From: Rubripirellula sp.
Lineage (GTDB): Bacteria; Planctomycetota; Planctomycetia; Pirellulales; Pirellulaceae
DNA: 33,641 nt
Direction: 5' to 3'
NCBI GenBank assembly: GCA_029245125.1
Contig: JAQWPZ010000142.1
Coordinates: 1 to 33,641 of the forward strand
Positions within the stretch are counted from its first letter, which is position 1. Every line of letters starts with the position of its first letter. The notes beneath the pieces are model-generated. The model saw only the letters and a program-made list of their open reading frames with translations. It did not search any database and was not told the DNA's origin. Of the stretch, positions 18,501-27,017 are shown one piece after another. A program made the translations under genes and the position numbers.

Positions 18501-21500
18501 CAATGAAGATTGCAGCAACGCTTTGCCCTGTGCGAATGAATCTTGTGGAACGACAAATCCGGCACGCTTGGCCTCGCCGAGCGACCACATCACACGGGCT
18601 GATAAATAGGGATCGGAGGTTTCTGTTTCAGCCAATCCATTCCAGGCCCAGCCGCCTTGGGAATTCTGGGAGGACAATAATTGTGCGACGGCAGATGTGA
18701 TGCGCCGTCCGATCGCGGTGCTTTGGGGAGTGTCGCTTTGACGTGTCTTGCTGATCATATCCAACAAGGCAATGCCGCCAATCACATCGGAGACACTTCG
18801 TTCAGTTGGGCTGGATGTCGGCAAACCGCATCGCATCAGCGGGAAGTATCCACCGAGAACACTCTCGATCAAGCTGTGGTTGGTGTCGGCCCCGATCATG
18901 AATTGCAATGATGTCTCTGTGACCGGTAGTTCGGAACCAAAGCCAATCATCGCAACGGTACTTTGGTTCGAAGAACCGCTGGCCGTTTCATAGACCGGAA
19001 AGCCGTAGGGGCGAATGTTGACCATGCGTTGGGATTTGTCAGTGGCCGTCTCTGGGCTGGTAACCTGTAATTCAAAAGTCGCCTGCTTGGCTTCTTCGAT
19101 CGAGATTTCAAAATCAATTTTGGTGATGCCTGGGCCTTGGACATCCATCGTCTTTCTCTGCTCAGTCGATTTGTCAGCGGCAGACATTTTCAGTACAGCT
19201 TCGACGGTTCGTGGGCCTTCCAGTAAATGGTGGATTTCGACCGGCACGTTAATTTTGTCGCCTACGGTGAACGCCAGCGGCAATTTCATCTCGCCGAATA
19301 GTTCTTTCTTGGTGATGACTTTTGCTGTCGTTTCTCCAGCCAGCGTGTCGGGGGTGACGCCCTTGGCTCGTAATGCCCAGGCTGTCGATCGGTCCGGCAT
19401 GGTGATCGTAATTTGCGTCTTTCCTGATTCGTCAATGATCAAGGTCGGATCCCAGAATGCGGTTTCGCTGCGGGCGAGTGTTGGCATCACTTGCATTCCT
19501 TCGTCTTGTTGCAACCGATTGATCACGCCTGTGTCGTTTGCGTTGAGTGTCAGGAAACGGCCTTTTGCAGTCAGGCCATTAAGCGTTTGCTGTTGGGTTC
19601 GAAATTGTTCCTGGGGTAGACCAAAGTTTGTTACTAGTCCGCTCGCGTTAACACTGTCATTACTTCGCTCCAACGCACTTCTGCCGAGCTGACTTTGAAG
19701 AGATTGGGTCACGCCCAATCTGTCACGCATTTCACCTCGGATTACGGTGGTTTCTGATTCGGCAACTTGCGAAAGCTGTTCGCCTAGGAATCGTTGACTA
19801 CCTCTGCTAGCACTTTGGGGGGTGTTCCTTCGGGAATCAAACCTGATTGGGTTTTCTCCAGTTTGTTGGGGGATTCCTCCGGTCCCAGATCCGAGATGGT
19901 CGATGATTCCGTCCATGTCGTTGGCAAATTGTTCCTCGGCTTCTTGGGTCATCGGGTCAGATTGTGAGATTGATTCACCATCGCGTAATCCACGCCACGC
20001 AAGAGTTTCTTGTTGTTCGGTTTCGCGACGGTTGTTTTCCTCCCGCAATGTTTTGTTGACACTCTGGGTCCGAGGCTTGTATTGGAACGTGCAGCTGGTC
20101 GCTTGGCGGACGGAACGCCGCCGGCGTCCCGCGTGAAAGAATTGATCGACGGGAGATTGGCGGTCACTGAAAGTCGACAGCAAGTTCGCTTCTACCAGTG
20201 CCAGCGATAGTTCGGCTGGGATCGGGTTTCCCTGAGGGTCAGTCGTTTCAATCTCGATGAGAAGATCGTCGCCCGGACGAACTTCACCACGCTCCGGTCG
20301 AATTGCGATGCGTATTTGCCGGGCGATTTGCAACTCTGTTTCCGCGACGTGGAATTGATTGCGTTGCATGACCGCGACGGACACGAATACGTTCGGTGCA
20401 TAGTCCGCTTGCAAATTCCACTGCATGGGGTTGTTTCCACGTCGCAAATCGACCAATTCGTAGCCGAGAACTTTCGCGCCCTCAAACGTGACCAGTGCTA
20501 ACGCCGGAGCCTCTCGCCAGTGCAGGTTAATCTCGGCTTGATCGCCAACCTCATAAGTCAGTTGGTCGGCCAGGATTCGCAGACGCGTATTGTCTTGTTC
20601 ACCAGAGATTCGAATGGAATGCTGTCCGCTGACTTGATTGCCGAATTGATCGGTGGCAGTCCCGCGGATGATGTAGACGCCACCCTCGTCGATGATCAAT
20701 GCTTGCCTCGCTTCGCCCAATTGGGCGTTGCTGGTGACTTGATGGGTCGCGACCAATTTCTCGCCGGCTTGGCCGGCTGTCGAGATCTGTTGGAAAACCT
20801 CCACATGCAGATCCGTTGTCACTGGTTCTCCGGCTGGGTCTGTCAGCTTGAAAATCGTTTCGAAAGTTTCACCATTGATGAATACATCGCGTAGCGATGA
20901 CACCGAAATTTCAAAGCCGCGAGTTGCCAAATAGACGGTGTGGGCGGTGGCCAATCCCCGTTCGCGATAATCCACTCGCAGTAACAGGGGTTGTGATTCG
21001 CTAAATCGCTGGGTCTCGAATTCGAACGTGATCTTGCCTTGGTCGTCCGTTGTCCCAGATCGGATTTCTGCTTCCGGACCGAAGCGGTACTCAACGGTTT
21101 GATTTGCCAATGGCGTGCCGTAGTAGTAGTTCAGTGAAATGGTGCCCTTGACCGATTCACCCCGGAAATAAACTTGTTTCTCTGTTTCGACGGCGATCTC
21201 CACAGGTTCCAGTCGATATTCCGTGACCTCGAAGGTGGTTTCGAACGATAGTTCGCCAATGGAATCGTTCACCCCTGTTTTTGGGCGATGCAATTGAACC
21301 CGGTATTCACCTTGTGCTGCTGATTGGGGTAGCAGCAGATTGCTGTGGATGGTGCCGTAAGCGTTGGTCGTCACTGTTTCACTATGCAATTGACGGCCGC
21401 GTGAATCGAAAACATCGAGCGTGAACTGTTCATTGGGCTTGCAGGTGAAGCGATCTTCGTTGACCCACCGAACGATTCCCTTCAGATTGACCAGTTGGCC

Positions 21501-23867
21501 GGACCGGTAGGCGGGGCGATCGGTGTAGAGATAACCTTTGGGTGAGAGGCCAACGGCAAAATCCAGTCCGTTGAGGTTGCTGACGGTAGAAGCAATGTGC
21601 CCTTCTCGGATTGCAAAGATTCGCAAGTCTTTGATCGACTTGAGTTCCGCAAAATTCTGTTGCAACGTGCCATCTGCGGCGGTGGTTGCTTCTGAAAAAA
21701 CTTTCGATCCGTCGCTGACCAAAATGCTGACATCTCCGGCGGGCTGGCCGGTGAGCATATCTTGAACAAACAGGAACAGTTCGTTGCGTGACGATTTGGC
21801 GATCATGTCCAGATCGCTGACCACCACCATCGTGGTCGCTTCAAGCTCATCGCTGTTGACGGTTACCGCTGTGACACCGGGGCCATCGAGTGTTGGGATT
21901 TCGATGTCACCGGTGATTTGTTTGAAATCTTGATAATCTTTTAGGGCATGTTCAAATTGTTGATCGGGATCGATCAAAGCAATGTCAAGAGATTCAATGC
22001 CACTGGCTAAGTGCATCTTGCGAAAGTAGTCCGACATATCGATCTGGTAAGTTCGGACCGTGACGTTTTTAAGATTGCGTGAAGTCAGTCGAATTCGCGG
22101 CGTTTCATCCGTTCGGAATTTGCGCTCGGTGACCAACTGCAACTGCGGAGAGGTCAAGCGTGTGATTCGTTGTTGAGCTTCGCCGGCGTATTGGCCTTGA
22201 ACCTTTTTGTATGATTCGAGGGCTTCGGCGAGTTGCACCAGTCGATTTTCGAGAGTGATTCCGATCATCAGTGAAGCTTGCGATGCTTGGTTGCTCTGCG
22301 GGTACTTCGTGACCACGCGCCGCCAATCTGCGATTGCTTCTTCGAACAGTGTCTTGCTTTGGTTGTTCAGTGCGACGGATTGCGGCGATTCGCCCCGCTG
22401 TTCGGCTGCGTCAATTCGTTGCTGGTGTAAATCGGATGCCGCAGCCGATTTCATTTCGCCAAATCGCAGCAGGATTGCGGGCGCGCGACTGTCCAACGGG
22501 TATTTGTTCAGAAACGTTTGCCAAAGCGTCCGTGCCCCGTCGTAGCTTTTTTCGGCTCTCGCCGCTTCGGCGCGAGCGAACTCGGTGTCGACGATTCGCT
22601 TTTGGACATTAGGCCATTGGGGATCGGTTGGGTGTTGGTTTAGGAATTCCGCCCAGGCTTCGATGGCTTGATTAAATTTCGCCTGACGCAAGTATTCTTG
22701 TCCCAGCATTCGTCTCGCGTTCGCGATTTGGGTTGCTTGCCGGTAGGTGGGATTGTCAATCATTGCCCGTAGTCGCTTGACCGATTGTTGGTGCCTCGCA
22801 TGGTTGGCAAAACCTTGCGCAATTTCTAACTCGGCGACCGCCGCGAGCGGATGGTCCGGGTACCTTTCGAGGAATCGTTCGGCGAGGGTGACTGCTAACT
22901 CGAGATCGCCAACAGATGGCGGTTGCGGAAGGCCGTAGGTATGCGACAGACGGTATTCAGCTTTCGCGAGCAGGGCTCGGACCTCGGCGGGCGGATCAGG
23001 ATGCTCGTCCCAGTGTTCGATGAAATCTCGCCAGGTTCGTCGCGTTTGCGTCGGCAGTGATGCAGCCAGCTGCGTGAGGCCCAACTGGTACCGCACTTCC
23101 GCCAGCATCGCTTCGGGGGCTGGTGTTTCGGAGGTCGGGTCAGCTTCCCCATGCTGTTGCAAGAAGCTCTGGTAGGATGCGATTGCGTTGTCGTTCTGTT
23201 GAAGTTCTTGCTGACACCGCGCGATTCGGAATTCAATTTGTTGACGCAGGCCAATCGTGGGTCCCAGTTTGACCGCTTCGGTGTAGTACGTTAGCGCTTG
23301 CTGATAATCGGGCTGTTTGGCTTGGGAAGGATCTTCCGTGGGAATCCCATCAAAGTAACGATCGGCGAACTCCAAATAGATTTGTGCGAGGTCATCTTTG
23401 CGGCCTCGGGAGAGTAGACGCTCCGCTTCCAATGCATAGATTTCGCCAGCCTCGGTGTATTGTCGGCGGAGCACATGAATGTGGGCTTTACCAAACCTTG
23501 CTCGGCTTGCCCATTCACCATCGGGGAACTGTTCGACTAATTTTTCCAGCGTCACAAGGGCGGCGTCATACTGCTCGGCCTCGGTCAACGCGACACCCTG
23601 AAGGTACAGCAAGTAGTCGCGTGCCTTGGTTCCTTTCTTGCCGAGTGCTGATTCGATTTGCTTGACCGCAGTGGCGTAGTCGCGCGATTGCATCGCGTCA
23701 TGGATCGCTCGAGAAATCGGTGGTAGTGAGGTGATTGAGCTTCGCTTGTCAGAATCTGCGCCGTTGACTGCTGTCTGCTGGCCGTTGACTGCTGGCTGCT
23801 GGCCGGGGGCCGAGTGCCAGGTCATGACTGCGAGCAGTAGCACGACAAGTAAACGTGTAAACGACAT
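15570..23867 (-). CDS. Giant TPR/alpha-2-macroglobulin-like secreted protein (thioester motif absent)
   Basis: From ATG 23867 the product has 2765 residues; AAGGTG lies 6 nt upstream and a signal peptide follows (MSFTRLLVVLLLAVMTWHSA, cleavage near PGQ), so the frame's further 22 codons are rejected. Modules: TPR/BamD-like repeats (about 55-580); an MG1-like domain (about 600-740); an MG2 domain with LYTDRPAYRSGQLVNLKGIV (near 780); further MG domains; a low-complexity bait-like stretch (about 1215-1460) including GRRRRSVRQ; the A2M domain with AFWDPTLIIDESGK (near 1466); and an alpha-helical thioester-type domain whose CxEQ motif is replaced around RCGLPTSSPTERSVSD (near 1678). A second TPR block (about 2170-2495) and a second MG1/MG2-like module (about 2495-2690) follow, then a Gln/Asn-rich tail. 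Bacterial A2Ms trap proteases in the periplasm; without CxEQ no covalent trapping is expected. No pbpC neighbour is present. Confidence 0.9.
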   Translation of the reverse strand: MSFTRLLVVLLLAVMTWHSAPGQQPAVNGQQTAVNGADSDKRSSITSLPPISRAIHDAMQSRDYATAVKQIESALGKKGTKARDYLLYLQGVALTEAEQYDAALVTLEKLVEQFPDGEWASRARFGKAHIHVLRRQYTEAGEIYALEAERLLSRGRKDDLAQIYLEFADRYFDGIPTEDPSQAKQPDYQQALTYYTEAVKLGPTIGLRQQIEFRIARCQQELQQNDNAIASYQSFLQQHGEADPTSETPAPEAMLAEVRYQLGLTQLAASLPTQTRRTWRDFIEHWDEHPDPPAEVRALLAKAEYRLSHTYGLPQPPSVGDLELAVTLAERFLERYPDHPLAAVAELEIAQGFANHARHQQSVKRLRAMIDNPTYRQATQIANARRMLGQEYLRQAKFNQAIEAWAEFLNQHPTDPQWPNVQKRIVDTEFARAEAARAEKSYDGARTLWQTFLNKYPLDSRAPAILLRFGEMKSAAASDLHQQRIDAAEQRGESPQSVALNNQSKTLFEEAIADWRRVVTKYPQSNQASQASLMIGITLENRLVQLAEALESYKKVQGQYAGEAQQRITRLTSPQLQLVTERKFRTDETPRIRLTSRNLKNVTVRTYQIDMSDYFRKMHLASGIESLDIALIDPDQQFEHALKDYQDFKQITGDIEIPTLDGPGVTAVTVNSDELEATTMVVVSDLDMIAKSSRNELFLFVQDMLTGQPAGDVSILVSDGSKVFSEATTAADGTLQQNFAELKSIKDLRIFAIREGHIASTVSNLNGLDFAVGLSPKGYLYTDRPAYRSGQLVNLKGIVRWVNEDRFTCKPNEQFTLDVFDSRGRQLHSETVTTNAYGTIHSNLLLPQSAAQGEYRVQLHRPKTGVNDSIGELSFETTFEVTEYRLEPVEIAVETEKQVYFRGESVKGTISLNYYYGTPLANQTVEYRFGPEAEIRSGTTDDQGKITFEFETQRFSESQPLLLRVDYRERGLATAHTVYLATRGFEISVSSLRDVFINGETFETIFKLTDPAGEPVTTDLHVEVFQQISTAGQAGEKLVATHQVTSNAQLGEARQALIIDEGGVYIIRGTATDQFGNQVSGQHSIRISGEQDNTRLRILADQLTYEVGDQAEINLHWREAPALALVTFEGAKVLGYELVDLRRGNNPMQWNLQADYAPNVFVSVAVMQRNQFHVAETELQIARQIRIAIRPERGEVRPGDDLLIEIETTDPQGNPIPAELSLALVEANLLSTFSDRQSPVDQFFHAGRRRRSVRQATSCTFQYKPRTQSVNKTLREENNRRETEQQETLAWRGLRDGESISQSDPMTQEAEEQFANDMDGIIDHLGSGTGGIPQQTGENPIRFDSRRNTPQSASRGSQRFLGEQLSQVAESETTVIRGEMRDRLGVTQSLQSQLGRSALERSNDSVNASGLVTNFGLPQEQFRTQQQTLNGLTAKGRFLTLNANDTGVINRLQQDEGMQVMPTLARSETAFWDPTLIIDESGKTQITITMPDRSTAWALRAKGVTPDTLAGETTAKVITKKELFGEMKLPLAFTVGDKINVPVEIHHLLEGPRTVEAVLKMSAADKSTEQRKTMDVQGPGITKIDFEISIEEAKQATFELQVTSPETATDKSQRMVNIRPYGFPVYETASGSSNQSTVAMIGFGSELPVTETSLQFMIGADTNHSLIESVLGGYFPLMRCGLPTSSPTERSVSDVIGGIALLDMISKTRQSDTPQSTAIGRRITSAVAQLLSSQNSQGGWAWNGLAETETSDPYLSARVMWSLGEAKRAGFVVPQDSFAQGKALLQSSLAAASQTDLALQTILLHSLTLAGSGDFSVANRLYRERNRLNASGLIHLALSLDQLKRPEMARDLIPLIKIPAAAKSTFNDRTAVPWMRNRIELQALYLLLLQSIAPNETEISTLANSLLGARVGSRWAVEKANGPAIAAVAKWLTRSKQNSEKYRLTISVNDHQWKELTIDPEVDGSQRWTVPTEWLQTDKPQRIEIQLEGRATFSYSAVLTGSVAADKIKSSTNLWTVSRRFEPAQRRMDGKTIPRGFQVVDGNYKSFSNPLTQLPTGQRTEVTVSPRRMRVTGRNDERYDYLVLTEPIPAGCTVLDGSITGAFERYEIEPGRITFFIGNRRHPGDIRYSLVGYTPGVYRAPQSIVRSFYDPSLFAVSNIKALEILAANATTTDEYRLTPDELYHFGQRHFQKADYVNAHKYLSDLYTNWLLDRNQHKNVAQWLFTASLALQNHGDTVKYFEELKEKFPDIEVRFEDILRVAHSYRELAEYERSYLVYRATVEGSFERENQVAGFLNARNEFARSVEIMEGLLRDYPRESYVATATYAVAQETFRRAPTAARDAKLKAAGLNRVHMIDSAIQMLDHFVTSWPEDPAADQASFALATALIDLEQFDTAIERCDQYADRYPDSRLVDSYWYIIGYSHFELGNPDEALAMCRQVAEARFKVAETGGTRAADNRWEATYIMGQVYHSLGQASQAIAEYTKVKERFADAAEAIRFFNRKDISLEEVTTIRPDEPKQIELSFRNVRQAAIKVYRIDLLKFGLMQRNLDRITAINLAGIKPHHEQTVALGDGNDFRDRTHSLELPLQEQGAYLIVCRGENLYASGLVLVSPLSVLVQQDPDSGRVRVSVKDATEDSFVRDVHIKVIGSANDDFVSGDTDLRGLMIADDIRGNCTVIAAGQDDQYAFFRGYTSLQDAKLTSAQVNARQQQEMLQQNMEPAAQAGKQSLRNNLYRQNNIFQEEQQQNYIDLLNNQRSGIKSKEAF

Positions 23868-23873
23868 GGAATT

Positions 23874-23879
23874 CACCTT
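23874..23879 (-). promoter_or_regulatory. Ribosome binding site that fixes the macroglobulin-like gene start
   Basis: On the minus strand AAGGTG lies 6 nt before the ATG at 23867, which directly precedes the signal peptide. This decides against the upstream in-frame start at 23933. Confidence 0.7.
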
Positions 23880-24045
23880 CGCGTGGGCCGGGGATCTACA
23901 GGAGTCGTAGATCATCACCTCAGTTTGACGCATGAATGTCGGGGCAGCACTCCACGCAGCAGGTGAATTCTCAGAAGATTGTCAGATTGACAAAGGTTTT
24001 ACGGTGCAGGCCGGTGGAACGGTCTGTTAACGAAGAATTGGCGGG

Positions 24046-24105
24046 CGTGGTAAACACGGGCGTGGTCAATGCAGCCGTGGTAAACACGGGCGTGGTAAAC
24101 GCTGG
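24046..24105. repeat. 15-bp tandem repeat, four units
   Basis: The unit cgtggtaaacacggg lies at 24046, 24061, 24076 and 24091; units 2 and 4 diverge in their second half. It fills part of the 275 bp gap between the uvrA stop and the start of the macroglobulin-like gene. The remainder of 23868-24142 shows no gene. Confidence 0.9.
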
Positions 24106-24142
24106 CAACTCCTCGCTGGCTTACAGGAATCGCGGAGTCCGG

Positions 24143-26995
24143 TCAGTTCAGGATTTGACCTGTCCGACTGCCTTTCACCTTGGCAACATCGCTTGGTGTG
24201 CCTTCCGCCACCACTTGGCCCCCCTGGTCAGCCGCACCGGGGCCGAGATCGATCAGGTGATCGGCGGCACGCATCAACAACGCATTGTGTTCGACGACGA
24301 TCAAGGCATGACCGTCGGCGAGCAAGGCGTCAAAGCAGTCCACCAGCCGCACGATGTCGGCGAAGTGAAGGCCCGTTGTCGGTTCATCCATGATGAACAG
24401 CGTGCGACGTCGGGATGCTGAGGCGAGAAAAGCTGCTAGTTTCAAGCGTTGCCCTTCACCACTGGAAAGCGTGGTTGCTGCCTGCCCCAGATGAATGTAT
24501 TCCAGACCCACATCGATCATCGCTTTGAGTCGAGTCTGGACCTTCTCATGACCGCGAAAGAAACTGTGGGCTTGTTTGACGGTCATCGCCAACACATCTG
24601 CAATCGAGCGATCCCGATAATGGACCTGCAGAATATCGTCTCGATATCGGGTGCCACGGCATTCAGGACATTGCATGGACACATCAGCCATGAATTGCAT
24701 GTCGATTTCTAATACGCCGGCGCCCTCGCATTGTGGGCACTGTCCTTTGGCACTGTTGTAGCTGAAATGGCCTGGTCCGAAATTCCGTGTTTTCGCTTCC
24801 ACGGTTGCAGCAAACACTTTTCGGATTGGATCAAACGCTTTGGCGTAGGTGACCGGCGCACTGCGAGGACTGCGGCTGATCGGTGATTGATCGATCAACA
24901 AGCAATCGTCGATCTGGCTGAGACCGGTGATGGATCGAAACGGCAATGGCTTGGCTGCTTCTTGGTGCTTTCGTTGACGAATCGCACCGTAGAGTGTGTC
25001 TTGAACCAGCGAGCTTTTGCCACTCCCGGAGATGCCGGTCACCAGGCAGAGTACGCCGAGCGGAAAGTCGACATCAATTTCTTGCAGATTGTTTCCGCTG
25101 GCGCCTCGCAGTGAGATGACACCGCGATGGTTCCGCGGTTCACGATCACGAAGCGTCCAGCCTCGCTTGCCGGTCAGGAATTGCCCGGTCAAGCTGTTCT
25201 TGTCCCGATACAATTTTTTGGGTGATCCTTCAAAGACGATCTCGCCACCGGCGGTGCCCGCGGCTGGACCGACTTCGATCACATGATCGGCCAAGCGAAT
25301 CATTGTTTCATCGTGCTCGACGACCACTACGGTGTTCCCACGGTCACGCAATCCAAGGATCGCGTGCGACAACCGCTCGACGTCCACTGGGTGCAAGCCG
25401 GCCGTTGGTTCGTCCAATACATACAGCATATTGACGAGGCTGCTGCCTAGTGCCGAAGTCAGTGCGACGCGTTGAGTCTCTCCGCCCGACAAGGTTCGCA
25501 GGGTTCGGTCAAGTTGTAGGTAGCCGAGTCCGACGTCTTGCAGGTACCCCAACCGATCGCGAATCTGCGAGATCGGTTCGGCGGCAATTTCAGCTTCGCG
25601 GCTCGGCAATTTTAAATTCGCGAACAGCTCGGATAACTCACTGGCTTTCATCGCCAGGACATCGGCAATGTTGTGCTCGCCAACACGATAAGCCAATGCC
25701 TCTGGTTTGAGGCGTTTTCCATGGCAGGTCGGGCAGGGGCGATAACTGCGATAGCGGGCGGCAAAGATCCGCACATGCATCTTGTACTTTTTGCGTTCCA
25801 ACCAAGCGAAGAATCCGTTCAACCCACCAAAGTTATATTCCGGTGCTCCTTCCTTGATTAAACGCAACTGCTTCTTTTTCAGCTTCTTGAACGGCACGTC
25901 GGTTGGCAGGTCGTAATCATCAGCCAGAGCGAGTAGTTCTTGCAGTTCATGTTCATAGGCGGGAGTTCGCCAGGGAGCGATCGCGCCCTCTTCGAGTGAG
26001 AGTGTTGGATCGGGAACGACTAAATCCATATCGAAGTCAACGACGTCCCCAAAACCCTCGCAGGTTGGGCACGCGCCCAGGGGGTTATTGAAGTTGAACA
26101 AGCGTGGCGCCGGATCGGGATAGTCAATGTCGCAGGCGTCGCAGCGGCGATCGCGGCTGATGATCCTTTGCTGCCATGGACGCTCGTCAATCGTGACGAC
26201 ACGCGGCATTGCTGGAGCCTCGGTAGTCTCCGCTGTTTCCGCTGTTTCCGCTGTTTCCGGCGGGGCTGAGGTTAGCACGACGGCTCGGCCGTGCCCTTCA
26301 CCCATCGCGGTTTCTAACGATTCGGTCAAACGCGTTAGTTCAGCGTCTCCGGTGACGCGGTCGACGATGACAACGCATTCAATCCCCTTGCGTCCGACCG
26401 TTTTGGCGAGCGACGATCGATCGGCATCGGAAAGATGAAATGTCTTTTCGCCGGCCACCAACCGTAAGTAACCTTCTTGTTGCAGCCCCAACAAGATTTC
26501 GCTGGCAGATTGTCGGTCTGGCAGCCAAACCGGAAACCCGATCATGGATCGACTCTTGGCGGGGAGTTGCTGTAACTCCTCCGCTACCGTTGCCGGATCA
26601 TCACTGCGAACTGGATTGCCGCAGCCGTGGCAAATGAGCTGACCCGATTTCGCGAACAGCAATCGCAGGTGATCCGCGATTTCGGTGGTTGTGCCGACGG
26701 TGCTACGATTGGTTTTCGACCCGCCGGCTCGCGTTACCGCGATTGCGGGGGGGATTCCAGCGATTTGGTCACAGTCTGGTTTATCCAGTCGTTGCAGGAA
26801 TTGCCGCGTGTAAGCCGAAAAGCTTTCGATGTAACAGCGCTGGCCTTCGGCATATAGCGTATCGAGAGCCAGCGACGTTTTACCACTGCCGGACAATCCG
26901 CAGATAGCAACGAGCTGTCCACGCGGGACATCAACATCCACGCCTTTCAAATTGTGAACGCGGCACCCGCGAACAGAGATTACTTCGCGGCTCAA
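24143..26995 (-). CDS. uvrA: UvrA excinuclease subunit, divergent
   Basis: UvrA is the damage-recognition ABC ATPase of nucleotide excision repair and loads UvrB. I prefer a TTG start at 26995 (950 residues): an AGGA lies 8 nt upstream and the product then begins SREVISVRGCRVHNLKG, as UvrA normally does. An upstream GTG at 27046 would add 17 residues overlapping the DUF1552 gene and has no Shine-Dalgarno. Landmarks: Walker A GLSGSGKTS; STVGTTTEIADHLRLLF; zinc module CDACDIDYPDPAP with CPTCEG; signature LSGGETQRVALTSALGS with Walker B YVLDEPTAGLH; second Walker A GISGSGKSS; IDQSPISRSPRSAPVTYAKAFD; zinc module CPQCEGAG with CPECRG; and second signature LSSGEGQRLKL with MDEPTTGLHFAD. The usual forms are LSGGEAQR in both halves and PSIGLH in the first, so this is an unusual copy; it may be a paralogue. 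An ETA/TAE repeat lies in an interdomain loop. Confidence 0.9.
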   Translation of the reverse strand: MSREVISVRGCRVHNLKGVDVDVPRGQLVAICGLSGSGKTSLALDTLYAEGQRCYIESFSAYTRQFLQRLDKPDCDQIAGIPPAIAVTRAGGSKTNRSTVGTTTEIADHLRLLFAKSGQLICHGCGNPVRSDDPATVAEELQQLPAKSRSMIGFPVWLPDRQSASEILLGLQQEGYLRLVAGEKTFHLSDADRSSLAKTVGRKGIECVVIVDRVTGDAELTRLTESLETAMGEGHGRAVVLTSAPPETAETAETAETTEAPAMPRVVTIDERPWQQRIISRDRRCDACDIDYPDPAPRLFNFNNPLGACPTCEGFGDVVDFDMDLVVPDPTLSLEEGAIAPWRTPAYEHELQELLALADDYDLPTDVPFKKLKKKQLRLIKEGAPEYNFGGLNGFFAWLERKKYKMHVRIFAARYRSYRPCPTCHGKRLKPEALAYRVGEHNIADVLAMKASELSELFANLKLPSREAEIAAEPISQIRDRLGYLQDVGLGYLQLDRTLRTLSGGETQRVALTSALGSSLVNMLYVLDEPTAGLHPVDVERLSHAILGLRDRGNTVVVVEHDETMIRLADHVIEVGPAAGTAGGEIVFEGSPKKLYRDKNSLTGQFLTGKRGWTLRDREPRNHRGVISLRGASGNNLQEIDVDFPLGVLCLVTGISGSGKSSLVQDTLYGAIRQRKHQEAAKPLPFRSITGLSQIDDCLLIDQSPISRSPRSAPVTYAKAFDPIRKVFAATVEAKTRNFGPGHFSYNSAKGQCPQCEGAGVLEIDMQFMADVSMQCPECRGTRYRDDILQVHYRDRSIADVLAMTVKQAHSFFRGHEKVQTRLKAMIDVGLEYIHLGQAATTLSSGEGQRLKLAAFLASASRRRTLFIMDEPTTGLHFADIVRLVDCFDALLADGHALIVVEHNALLMRAADHLIDLGPGAADQGGQVVAEGTPSDVAKVKGSRTGQILN
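26231..26257. repeat. 9-bp in-frame repeat inside uvrA
   Basis: cgctgtttc is repeated three times exactly (26231, 26240, 26249). It encodes the ETAETAETA run just before the first zinc module of UvrA, in a region whose length varies among UvrA proteins. Confidence 0.92.
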
Positions 26996-27003
26996 TGCCG
27001 AAT

Positions 27004-27007
27004 TCCT
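27004..27007 (-). promoter_or_regulatory. Shine-Dalgarno supporting the TTG start of uvrA
   Basis: On the minus strand AAAGGA ends 8 nt before TTG 26995, within the 22 bp between the DUF1552 stop codon and that TTG. The competing GTG at 27046 has no such site. Confidence 0.55.
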
Positions 27008-27017
27008 TTCGGCGATA

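Noticed and set aside
23936..24421. 161-residue plus-strand ORF over the 15-bp repeats
   Set aside because: Half of it is antisense to uvrA and the rest is a translation of the tandem repeat (VVNTG units).
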